Positions 42,791 to 50,383 of a stretch of 64,000 nt of DNA are shown piece after piece. This stretch comes from Sphingobacteriales bacterium 50-39 (lineage in GTDB: Bacteria; Bacteroidota; Bacteroidia; Chitinophagales; Chitinophagaceae): NCBI GenBank assembly GCA_001898505.1, contig MKTZ01000009.1:124001-188000 (forward strand), in the 5' to 3' direction. A model generated the notes under the pieces. The model ran no database searches and had not been told where the DNA came from. It saw only the letters and a list, made by a program, of their open reading frames with translations. Each line of letters starts with the position of its first letter. Within the stretch, counting starts at the first letter, position 1. The translations under genes were made by a program, and so were the position numbers.

Positions 42791-43918
42791 ATGGTCATCC
42801 CCCATCAAAAACAGCTCTTTTCCATTCCGGAGGGAGTGACATATATGAATTGCGCAAATATGGCTCCCTTTCTGCATGCTGTGGAGGAGGCGGGTATTCG
42901 TGCCATCGTACAGCGACGGCATCCCTGGACGATCAGTGCGGATCAATGGTTTGAGCCGGCGGAAGAGCTGCGCTCCCTCTTTGCGCGGCTCATTGGGGCG
43001 GAGAAGGATCATGTGGCCCTCATCCCATCCGCAAGTTACGGGTTGGCGATCGCCCAAAGGAATATGAACTTGCGCCCTGGCCAGACGATTGTGATACTGG
43101 ATCAGCAATATCCTTCCAACGTCTATGCCTGGCAGGAGCTGGCGGCTGTGTCCGGGGCAGTGATCGGGACGGTGAAACGAGAAGGCGGCGAGTCATGGGC
43201 AGAGGCCATCCTGAGGACGATGGATGATCGTACGGGGCTGGTGGCCATACCCAACTGTCACTGGACGGATGGGAGCTTTATCGATCTGGAGCTAGTGAGC
43301 AGGAAAGTGAGAGAGGTAGGAGCAAGGCTGGTCATCGATGCGAGCCAGTCGCTGGGAGCCTATCCGCTGGATGTGCGAAAGATCCAGCCGGACTTTGTAG
43401 TGGCGGTGGGGTATAAATGGCTGCTGGGGCCTTATAATCTGGGATATCTCTATGCGGCGCCTGCTTATCATTCGGAGGGAAGTCCTATCGAGTGGTCCTG
43501 GATGGTCAAGGAGGGCAGCGATGATTTCACCCGACTAGTGGACTATACAGAGGATTATAAACCGGGTGCGCGGAGATTTGATGCGGGAGAGTTTGCCAGC
43601 TTTATTCACATACCCATGGCGAAGGCGGCGCTGGAACAAATACTGGCCTGGGGAGTGGAGAATATACACGAGACGTTGTCCGTCCTGACGCGCGCTATCG
43701 TGCAACAGGCCGGCGAGGTTGGCCTGGAGGTGGCGCCGGGGGAGAGCGTGGGGCATATGATCGGAGTCCGAATGCCACAGGAGAGGATAGCGGGGCTGCA
43801 GAAGAAATTAGCTGAAAATAAGATATATATCAGCTTCAGGGGGAGCAATATGCGGATCGCACCGCATTTGTATAACGATATGGGAGATGTGGAGCGGCTG
43901 TTTGCCAGTATTGCGTGA
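42791..43918 (+). CDS. Aminotransferase class V-fold PLP enzyme
   Basis: 375 residues. The PLP lysine is Lys209 in VAVGYKWLLGPYNLGYLY; ASQSLGAYPLDV (about 191-202) with the usual Asp before and the N-terminal segment VTYMNCANMAPFLHAVEEAG (about 16-35) fit class V enzymes of the cysteine-desulfurase/kynureninase fold. No signal peptide. Substrate cannot be told from motifs; it lacks the classical Cys loop position of cysteine desulfurases as far as I can see. No obvious partner in the surrounding genes. Confidence 0.88.
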   Translation: MVIPHQKQLFSIPEGVTYMNCANMAPFLHAVEEAGIRAIVQRRHPWTISADQWFEPAEELRSLFARLIGAEKDHVALIPSASYGLAIAQRNMNLRPGQTIVILDQQYPSNVYAWQELAAVSGAVIGTVKREGGESWAEAILRTMDDRTGLVAIPNCHWTDGSFIDLELVSRKVREVGARLVIDASQSLGAYPLDVRKIQPDFVVAVGYKWLLGPYNLGYLYAAPAYHSEGSPIEWSWMVKEGSDDFTRLVDYTEDYKPGARRFDAGEFASFIHIPMAKAALEQILAWGVENIHETLSVLTRAIVQQAGEVGLEVAPGESVGHMIGVRMPQERIAGLQKKLAENKIYISFRGSNMRIAPHLYNDMGDVERLFASIA

Positions 43919-44040
43919 GGGGGGACAGCACGCCTAAATTAATTTTAGTTTTTTGTCCTATTTGAATCGATCTGATAGTCATTAGAAGTACTGAATTGTT
44001 CACTCAGCGGACTGCGGGACGCTGGCTAAAACTTAAAAAT

Positions 44041-44625
44041 ATGGAAGCTTTGTCACTGTACCACCGGGAGGTGCTGCCTTCGTCCCTTACCAGGGGCGAG
44101 CGGGAATTTGCCTGTGAATATCTGGCTTTTACAAAGAATCTGTTGTTGGACAGTATAGCGGGTCTTAGCAGGGCTGCCATGGATGCCCGGACGGAACCGG
44201 ACAGATGGAGCATGGCGGAGAATATCGAGCATCTGGCGCTGGCGGGCGATATCACCTGGAAGATACTGCACGAGCTGCTGGGAAAGGGGCCGACGCCGGA
44301 AAGGCGGGAGCAGATAAGAATGAGCATCAAAAAGATAATTTGTATCATGTCGGACCGCAGCAGGAAATGTACTTCCCTGTCGGGGTTGCTGCCTTCGGGT
44401 AGATTTGCCGATACGGCGGCGGCGCTGGCGCATTTTGTCGAACAGCGGGACCGGCTCATCGATTATGTGCGTCATACGGAAGATGGTTTGAAGGACCGGC
44501 ATGCGTTCCATCCTTTTGTTGGGACGGTGAACCTTTTCCAGTTCCTCTTGCTGGAAGGGGCGCATACGGCAAGACATGTGCTGCAGATAGAGGAGATAAA
44601 GAGTGAGTTTGGATTGTGGGACTGA
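44041..44625 (+). CDS. DinB-like metal-binding protein
   Basis: 194 residues from ATG 44041. A four-helix bundle with the DinB histidine pattern: RWSMAENIEHLALAGDITWK (first His) and LLLEGAHTARHVLQIEEIKS with the HxxxH pair. Members may act as bacillithiol- or glutathione-type transferases or remain of unknown role. Six bp before the convergent adaptor gene at 44631. Upstream 43919-44040 has no gene. Confidence 0.87.
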   Translation: MEALSLYHREVLPSSLTRGEREFACEYLAFTKNLLLDSIAGLSRAAMDARTEPDRWSMAENIEHLALAGDITWKILHELLGKGPTPERREQIRMSIKKIICIMSDRSRKCTSLSGLLPSGRFADTAAALAHFVEQRDRLIDYVRHTEDGLKDRHAFHPFVGTVNLFQFLLLEGAHTARHVLQIEEIKSEFGLWD

Positions 44626-44630
44626 GTGAT

Positions 44631-45887
44631 CTAATTTTTCAGGATCAGCTCCTCGATGTTCCCATAGTTCTCATAGCTGGAAGTGATCACTCTGTCACCC
44701 GGCTCCACGCCTTGCAACACTTCATAATAATCCGGGTTGTACCGTCCGAGCTGAATATTCACCTTGTAGGCCCTTTTGCCGTCCGCACTGACCTTAAAGA
44801 TCCAATTACCTCCCGTCTGTTGAAAGAAGCCTCCTCTGGGGATCAGTACTGCGGTGGTCTTGTCGCTTAGCGCCAGTGTTACCTGGAGTGATTGCCCGCG
44901 GCGCAAGCCTTTTGGCGCAGGTCCCACGAATTGCATGTCCACCTGGAAATGACCATTGGTCACCTGGGTGAAAATTTTTGAGATCCGCAGATTGTAAATG
45001 GAATCCATAAACGTAAGAGTGCCTGTGAGCCCTGTGACGATCCTTGGGCTATAATGGTCGTCCACATCGGTGAGGCTGACCTTAAAACTGCCCATTACGT
45101 CGATCTGCCCAAAACGATCGCCTTCCTTTTTTGTCTGTCCTATTTCCGCATCCAGCGATGTCAGCTGACCATCGACAGGCGCCCGCACGATGAGGTCACT
45201 CACTCTTTCCCGCAACAGGTCCAGCGCCTTTTGTGACCCCTGGTATGATTGTTTGATCTGTTCCAGCTGTCTGATATTGGAGGTGGAGTCCTGTTTCATG
45301 ATCTGATCGTTGATCCTTTTCTTCTTCTGATAATATAGATAATCGTGCTCCGCCTTTTTGAACTCCTGAGATCCAATAACCTTTTTTTCATACAGTTTTT
45401 TGTCCAGAAAATAAATGCGTTCCGCATCGCTGAGACCACTCTCGACGTCTGTAAGGTTATTTAGCTTGGAGCTTGTGTTTTGCTCTGCTGCAATACGGGA
45501 GATGTGGATCTGGGTCAACAGATCATATACGTTGGTCTGTTGTGTAACGAGGCTTAGTTCCAGCGCTTTATTCGACAGCCTTACTATAGGATCGCCCTTT
45601 TTTAAAATGATCCCTTCCTCGACGTATTTGGCCTCCACCCTTCCGCCCTCGGTGGCATCCAGATAAATGCTTTTCATCGGCTGGACGGTGCCATTCTGGG
45701 GGATGGTCTCCTGGAAGGGGCCTTTGATGACCGTATTGATGGATAGGCGATCGGCTTCGACGTATAGTTTTCTCGGGCCGGAAGTAAAATAATAACTGCC
45801 GCCGATGAGCGCCACCAGCGCGACGATACCGCCATAGGTCAGGACCCTTTTCCTGGTCCATCGCCGCTTTTTGAGAATGATGTCCAT
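44631..45887 (-). CDS. Membrane-fusion (HlyD/MacA-type) efflux adaptor
   Basis: 418 residues from ATG 45887 (MDIILKKRRWTRKRVLTYGG); the upstream in-frame ATG at 45917 is less likely. One N-terminal membrane helix (about 17-37), a lipoyl-like domain split by a long coiled coil (about 130-215, NTSSKLNNLTDVESG to LEQIKQSYQGSQKALDLLRE), then beta-barrel and membrane-proximal domains (VSLTDVDDHYSPRIVTGLTG, QVTLALSDKTTAVLIPRGGF). The pattern fits MacA-like adaptors that pair with MacB and an outer membrane channel. No transporter or channel gene is adjacent. The BlaR1/BlaI pair lies just upstream on the same strand (53 bp gap). Confidence 0.87.
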   Translation of the reverse strand: MDIILKKRRWTRKRVLTYGGIVALVALIGGSYYFTSGPRKLYVEADRLSINTVIKGPFQETIPQNGTVQPMKSIYLDATEGGRVEAKYVEEGIILKKGDPIVRLSNKALELSLVTQQTNVYDLLTQIHISRIAAEQNTSSKLNNLTDVESGLSDAERIYFLDKKLYEKKVIGSQEFKKAEHDYLYYQKKKRINDQIMKQDSTSNIRQLEQIKQSYQGSQKALDLLRERVSDLIVRAPVDGQLTSLDAEIGQTKKEGDRFGQIDVMGSFKVSLTDVDDHYSPRIVTGLTGTLTFMDSIYNLRISKIFTQVTNGHFQVDMQFVGPAPKGLRRGQSLQVTLALSDKTTAVLIPRGGFFQQTGGNWIFKVSADGKRAYKVNIQLGRYNPDYYEVLQGVEPGDRVITSSYENYGNIEELILKN

Positions 45888-45940
45888 ATGATTCGTTTTT
45901 GGAAGAAACATTCCCACATGTAGTATACTGGCAAAAGAAC

Positions 45941-46909
45941 CTATATATCTGTCCAGTAGCGATACTTTATAGAGAAGGACCGTGCAGACTGAGGCGAAGA
46001 CGGATACTCCTTTTCTATCTGCTGCACTGTCGGAGCGTCATTTTTTATCGGGCTCATCTTAAATGAGAATAAGATCGATAGTAATGCGATGAGGGGCAGC
46101 ACCAGGCATTTCCGTAAGAGGCCGGATGATCTGTTCCCCGGGGATGCAATCATTTTTAATCTCCTCAACACGGGCGATTGGAAAAAATAATGCGAGGGGT
46201 CGAGGTGCCTGCCCTGGTTGTGGCATTGGAGGAGCATCATTGCAAAAGAGCCGGTGTCTCCTTCTTCAACAGCTGCCGCGTCGGCCATGAACTCATGCAC
46301 CACGTTCAACTCTTTCTGTATAAGCCAATAGAAGGGATTCATCCACCAAATACAGGTCACCGTCTGTACACACATCTTATCATAACTATGCCGTTGCCTG
46401 ATATGCGTCATTTCGTGCCGGAATATTCTTTTACCATTGCTATCGGTAGTGGATATGTCCTCTCTCCAAAATAAATTATTGAAGAAAGAAAAGGGCGCTT
46501 CCCTGATACCCGTCTCGATAAAGTCGATGTTCCCGAGTCGAATACAGCCATATGCTCTTTTTATACGGTGAACCCGGATTATTTTCAGGACCATAACTGT
46601 CAATAAAAAAAGACTGATCATGGTCATACAGGTGATCAGAACAGGCGCATTCAATGAAGCGCCATGACGACCGGCCTCCGGTAAACTTAATGCCGAGATG
46701 AGACTTTTAAATGTTGTGCTCTCCGCCTGGGTTATATCAAAGCATTTGAAATTTGCAAAGGGTAGGATCAGGCTGGCAGCCACCGCCGACAGCAGGTAGA
46801 CCCTGTTATAGACATGGAACTTTCTGTTGCGTAAAGCCACCAGGTACCATGCGTACAATATCCCGCTGGCTACGATGGATCTTATAATATATGCAAACAA
46901 AAAAGTCAT
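45941..46909 (-). CDS. BlaR1-type M56 metallopeptidase sensor
   Basis: 322 residues. Four membrane helices are visible (about 5-25, 38-52, 88-108, 270-290) around a zinc peptidase site HEMTH (in IFRHEMTHIRQRHSYDK) and the downstream HEFMADAA as the third ligand region. No penicillin-binding extracytoplasmic sensor domain follows; the protein ends after about 322 residues. It should cleave the BlaI repressor when triggered. Its ATG follows the BlaI stop with one base between (TGATATG), and both are under the tandem operators upstream of blaI. Confidence 0.91.
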   Translation of the reverse strand: MTFLFAYIIRSIVASGILYAWYLVALRNRKFHVYNRVYLLSAVAASLILPFANFKCFDITQAESTTFKSLISALSLPEAGRHGASLNAPVLITCMTMISLFLLTVMVLKIIRVHRIKRAYGCIRLGNIDFIETGIREAPFSFFNNLFWREDISTTDSNGKRIFRHEMTHIRQRHSYDKMCVQTVTCIWWMNPFYWLIQKELNVVHEFMADAAAVEEGDTGSFAMMLLQCHNQGRHLDPSHYFFQSPVLRRLKMIASPGNRSSGLLRKCLVLPLIALLSILFSFKMSPIKNDAPTVQQIEKEYPSSPQSARSFSIKYRYWTDI

Positions 46910-46910
46910 A

Positions 46911-47273
46911 TCATTTTTTGGGTTTCTTCAATTGCTGTAATAAAACCTCCAATTCCCGGACGGATAGCTTTTTTTCATCTACCAAGAATGACACGACATC
47001 GGGGAAGGAGCCGTCAAAGTAACCCTTTGCAACGTTGACAAGGGCGGATTTGGAATATTCTTCCTTAGTGAGCGCCGGGTGATATCGGTGGATCCTTCCG
47101 ATGTTCTCGATCTTTACAAACCCCTTGTCAACCAATGTTTTTAAAATGGTCGCTACAGTGTTCTTATGCGGCTGTGGAGGCGGCATGTTCTCGACAATCT
47201 CCATTAACAGGCCATTTCCCATGCGCCAAAGCACTTTCATTATTTGTTCTTCCGCCTTGGTCAGGGATCTCAT
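46911..47273 (-). CDS. BlaI/MecI-type repressor
   Basis: 120 residues. Winged helix-turn-helix (LTKAEEQIMKVLWRMGNGLL, HKNTVATILKTLVDKGFVKI) and a C-terminal dimer region (YSKSALVNVAKGYFDGSFPD). The two palindromes at 47275-47317 directly upstream of its start are the likely operator. It represses itself and BlaR1, and possibly the adaptor further down. The trigger is unknown; beta-lactams are only one possibility. Confidence 0.93.
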   Translation of the reverse strand: MRSLTKAEEQIMKVLWRMGNGLLMEIVENMPPPQPHKNTVATILKTLVDKGFVKIENIGRIHRYHPALTKEEYSKSALVNVAKGYFDGSFPDVVSFLVDEKKLSVRELEVLLQQLKKPKK

Positions 47274-47274
47274 T

Positions 47275-47292
47275 AAACTATATTTATAGTTT
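47275..47292. promoter_or_regulatory. BlaI-type operator, site 1
   Basis: AAACTATA-TT-TATAGTTT: two perfect 8-bp arms with a 2-nt spacer, beginning 2 bp upstream of the blaI start codon. Confidence 0.75.
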
Positions 47293-47299
47293 AAATCTA

Positions 47300-47317
47300 A
47301 AACTATATTTGTAGTTC
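47300..47317. promoter_or_regulatory. BlaI-type operator, site 2
   Basis: AAACTATA-TT-TGTAGTTC, the same 18-bp layout as site 1 with arms matching at 6 of 8 positions; start-to-start distance 25 bp. A TAGATTTA box (minus strand, 47299-47292) between the two sites is one base from the -7 consensus. Confidence 0.65.
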
Positions 47318-47398
47318 AACAAGAAAATCGGAGTATTTTTTTATTTGGGGGGGTGATTGGATAACATTCCGGTAATGTGGATACCGCAATTTTGGGTC

Positions 47399-48586
47399 AT
47401 GATAACACGCATTTTCTATCTGATACTCCTGCTGACCGCCATCGGCCAGCGGCAGCTGGCCGCACAGAAAACTATCCAACAAAGGGTCATCGTCATTATG
47501 ATGGATGGATTCGGAGAGGACTACTATCGCAACAGCGATATGCCTGCGCTGCGATCCATGGAGAAGATGGGGCTTTACAAGGTGGTGCCTTCGCTGATGC
47601 CATCGGTGACCAATGTGAACAATGCCTCGATCATCACGGGCGGGACACCGGAAGTGAATGGGATCACGGGGAATGTTTTTCTCAATCCTGCTTCGGGCAA
47701 GGAGGAGCTGACGGAAGATCCGGACCTGGTACTGGAGCCTACGATCTTTGAACGGGCGCGCAAGGCGGGAGTAAGATCGATACTTTTCTCCTGTAAGACA
47801 AAGACGGTGCGGCTGCTGAGCCGTGGGGCGGGCGATACGCTGGCCTGGGAGACGGCCTCGTCCGAATGGATACAGCGTTTAGGGCCCAAACCGGATATTT
47901 ATAGCCGTGAGGTCAATTACTGGATCATGGAGGCTGCCTTGTACACCATCCGGCATGATCCGGGATTGGGTCTGATCTATATCCATACAACCGACTATCC
48001 CATGCATACCTGGTCTCCGCAAAGTGCGGAGTCGAAAGAACATCTTCACCGAATGGATGGGTACCTGACCCAGCTGATACAGGCGGCGCCGGATGCGGCC
48101 ATCCTGATTACGGCGGATCATAACGTACATCATAAATCCCTATGCTGGGACCTGGAGAAGGCTTGTGCTGCCCGGGGTATACCGGTACGCGCGGCGATCA
48201 ATCCGGAAAAAGACAAGTATTTTAAACATCATATGGGTATGGGCGGCTCGGAGTATGTCTATCTTAAAGAACCGGCAGACTCGGCCCGGGTGAGGAACGT
48301 GATCCTTTCCCTGAAAGGTGTGGAAGAAGTGATCCCGCGGGCAGAGGCGGTCCGGAGATATCACCTGATGGGGGAGCGTATAGGCGACCTGATGGCGCTG
48401 GCGGACAGCACGACGGTGTTCGGGCAGTTGGAATCCTCCGAGTCGCAGGCGCTGCCGGAGACATACCGCAGTCACGGGTCTGTGTACGAGGCAAGGGTGC
48501 CGGTATTTATCTACAATGCGAAGGATGCGCCTGAAATTTCGTATTTTACGGATAATTACAAGCTGGCCGCCTGGCTTTACCGGTAA
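47399..48586 (+). CDS. Alkaline-phosphatase superfamily, phosphonoacetate-hydrolase-like, exported
   Basis: 395 residues from ATG 47399, whose signal peptide is MITRIFYLILLLTAIGQRQL followed by AAQ. Metal and nucleophile regions match the PhnA branch: VIMMDGFGEDYY (Asp), LMPSVTNVNNASIITGG (Thr nucleophile), IHTTDYPMHTWSP (Asp-His), LITADHNVHHK (Asp-His) and SHGSVYEARVPVFIY (late His). Likely a phosphonoacetate hydrolase or related nucleotide pyrophosphatase/phosphodiesterase acting in the periplasm. It is divergent from blaI. Upstream in-frame starts at 47357 and 47375 exist. Confidence 0.85.
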   Translation: MITRIFYLILLLTAIGQRQLAAQKTIQQRVIVIMMDGFGEDYYRNSDMPALRSMEKMGLYKVVPSLMPSVTNVNNASIITGGTPEVNGITGNVFLNPASGKEELTEDPDLVLEPTIFERARKAGVRSILFSCKTKTVRLLSRGAGDTLAWETASSEWIQRLGPKPDIYSREVNYWIMEAALYTIRHDPGLGLIYIHTTDYPMHTWSPQSAESKEHLHRMDGYLTQLIQAAPDAAILITADHNVHHKSLCWDLEKACAARGIPVRAAINPEKDKYFKHHMGMGGSEYVYLKEPADSARVRNVILSLKGVEEVIPRAEAVRRYHLMGERIGDLMALADSTTVFGQLESSESQALPETYRSHGSVYEARVPVFIYNAKDAPEISYFTDNYKLAAWLYR

Positions 48587-48680
48587 CCGAGCCCATCGGG
48601 CGAAGGTTACGACCGAGGAAGAGCGAATACATGGAGCTCTGACGAAGGCCTGCGGAACGGACATTAAACCTTACCTACTT

Positions 48681-50129
48681 ATGATCAGGACAGACGACGT
48701 ATTGCAAAACGCCGACCAATTATTCAAGGACAACAGGTATCAGGAAATGATCGACCTGCTGAACCGGACCATCCTCGAGGAAAGCACCACTCCCGAATTG
48801 TACTTTTTACGTGGCATCGCCTGGATGCAGCTCCAACGATATGACGAAGCCATCGACGACCTGACCAAGGCCGTGGACTTGCGTCCGGACTATTTTCGGG
48901 CCTGGCAGAACCGGGGTCTCGTCTGGTCCTTCAAACGGAAGTATAATAAAGCCATCGCAGATCTCAACCAAGCCATAGAACTGCGCCCCAATCACGCATC
49001 TACCTATCGCCATCTTGGTAATGCCTTGTTACAGACAAAGGACTATGATCAGGCCATCCAGGCCTTTACCAAAGCCATCGAGCTGGACCCGGAAGCATAT
49101 GATCATTACCACAACCGCGGGTCGGCCTGGCGTAAGAAAGGGGAATATCAGAAGGCAATAGCCGACTACAATAGAGCCATTGCGCTAAGACCCAATCATG
49201 GAAGGACATTTGCTGGTTTGGGCATTGTTTACGATGCCATAAAGGAACGTGAACTGGCCTCCATCCATTACAAGCGCGCGTACTATTTTGGTTTCGACAA
49301 AATTCAGCTGGCAAGGATCTTCACGGAGCATTTCCCGGCCCCCTATATTGCAAAGGCGATATTTGCAAGCAATGGGGAGGGAAAGGGGGTGGAAGCCGAT
49401 CTTTCTACCATCCAGTGGCTGACGTCTGTTTGCAAGAACTGGGATGCGTTCCTGGACCGCCTGCGCCGGAAGGGCTACCCCGCCACCCATCCGGAAAAAT
49501 ATTATTCTCTGGAGGCCATCGTGCATTATTATATGGGGGACCCTATAACGGCCTACCGGATATTCGACACGCAATTCGACGCCGAAGAGCACCCCTATTC
49601 GCTGAGCCTGAGAGATCAATATTACCTGGTCCTTGCGGCCCTGGATTTTAAAGAGCCTGATACCGGGTTGGCGTACGCCATCGAGCAGGTCAGACAAAAG
49701 GGGGACAAGCCGGCGGAGGCCGGACAGTCAATGGGCAGAGAGCCCATGGGCGAACCGTGGATAGACAGCTATTATGCGGGACATTTGTTCCTGCTACACA
49801 ACGATCTGCAGGAGGCATTGCAGCGTTTCGATGCGTGCGGAGATCTTCTACCTGCCTGGTATGGTAAACTTGCTGTCTATCAATTGCTCGGGGATGAGGA
49901 GGGCATGTCGCGTACCCTTCAGGAAATAGCCGTTGCGGGGGATCCTTTCCTGGATGGCATCGAGCCGCTGGTCATTCCCGAAGACATGGCCTTTGAAGAA
50001 ATGCTCGATAAGATATTTGCTATACTTCCCTATTACGAGCTGAAGGAAGAAATAGAAAAAGCCAGGGTATTGTTGGGGGGAACACCTGTTCGTGCACATC
50101 TGGCATTTCATGAGTTGTTGAAACTCTGA
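48681..50129 (+). CDS. TPR-repeat protein
   Basis: 482 residues from ATG 48681 (MIRTDDVLQNADQLFKDNRY); a longer reading back to 48516 overlaps the upstream gene and lacks support. At least five canonical TPR units fill about 35-205 (YFLRGIAWMQLQRYDEAIDD, AWQNRGLVWSFKRKYNKAIA, TYRHLGNALLQTKDYDQAIQ, HYHNRGSAWRKKGEYQKAIA). The C-terminal half is helical with degenerate repeats. No signal or membrane segment; probably a cytoplasmic scaffold. Function unknown. Confidence 0.85.
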   Translation: MIRTDDVLQNADQLFKDNRYQEMIDLLNRTILEESTTPELYFLRGIAWMQLQRYDEAIDDLTKAVDLRPDYFRAWQNRGLVWSFKRKYNKAIADLNQAIELRPNHASTYRHLGNALLQTKDYDQAIQAFTKAIELDPEAYDHYHNRGSAWRKKGEYQKAIADYNRAIALRPNHGRTFAGLGIVYDAIKERELASIHYKRAYYFGFDKIQLARIFTEHFPAPYIAKAIFASNGEGKGVEADLSTIQWLTSVCKNWDAFLDRLRRKGYPATHPEKYYSLEAIVHYYMGDPITAYRIFDTQFDAEEHPYSLSLRDQYYLVLAALDFKEPDTGLAYAIEQVRQKGDKPAEAGQSMGREPMGEPWIDSYYAGHLFLLHNDLQEALQRFDACGDLLPAWYGKLAVYQLLGDEEGMSRTLQEIAVAGDPFLDGIEPLVIPEDMAFEEMLDKIFAILPYYELKEEIEKARVLLGGTPVRAHLAFHELLKL

Positions 50130-50138
50130 CCAGCCATC

Positions 50139-50366
50139 TCAGGGGGCAGGGAGCTCGTACATATCGAGTAATTTATTTATTTTATACTTCAGCCATGCTG
50201 TGTATTCCCTGGCCATTTCCAACGTCGGCTTTGAATGCGTATGGAACAACAACCCGTATTGAGACAGAGGGTGTATCGAAACCGTACAGCCGGATGGCAA
50301 AGGGATATTATAATTTATTGAATTATATAAGGTAGTGAATGCGGCACCCTTTTTTCGGGAAAATAC
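50139..50366 (-). other. Open minus-strand frame without ATG, coding-like (candidate remnant)
   Basis: In the 254-bp gap between the TPR and permease genes the minus strand is open for 75 codons before TGA (50141-50139). It reads YNIPLPSGCTVSIHPLSQY, then GLLFHTHSKPTLEMAREY and TAWLKYKINKLLDMYELPAP, which looks like ordinary protein. It has no usable start and is preceded by a stop (TAG at 50369). Either a gene remnant or chance; no family recognised. Confidence 0.25.
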
Positions 50367-50383
50367 CTACAAGCCTAGCCATC

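Noticed and set aside
42527-43108. 193-residue minus-strand open frame over the gap before the PLP enzyme
   Set aside because: More than half lies antisense to the PLP enzyme and the gap part has no convincing protein features.
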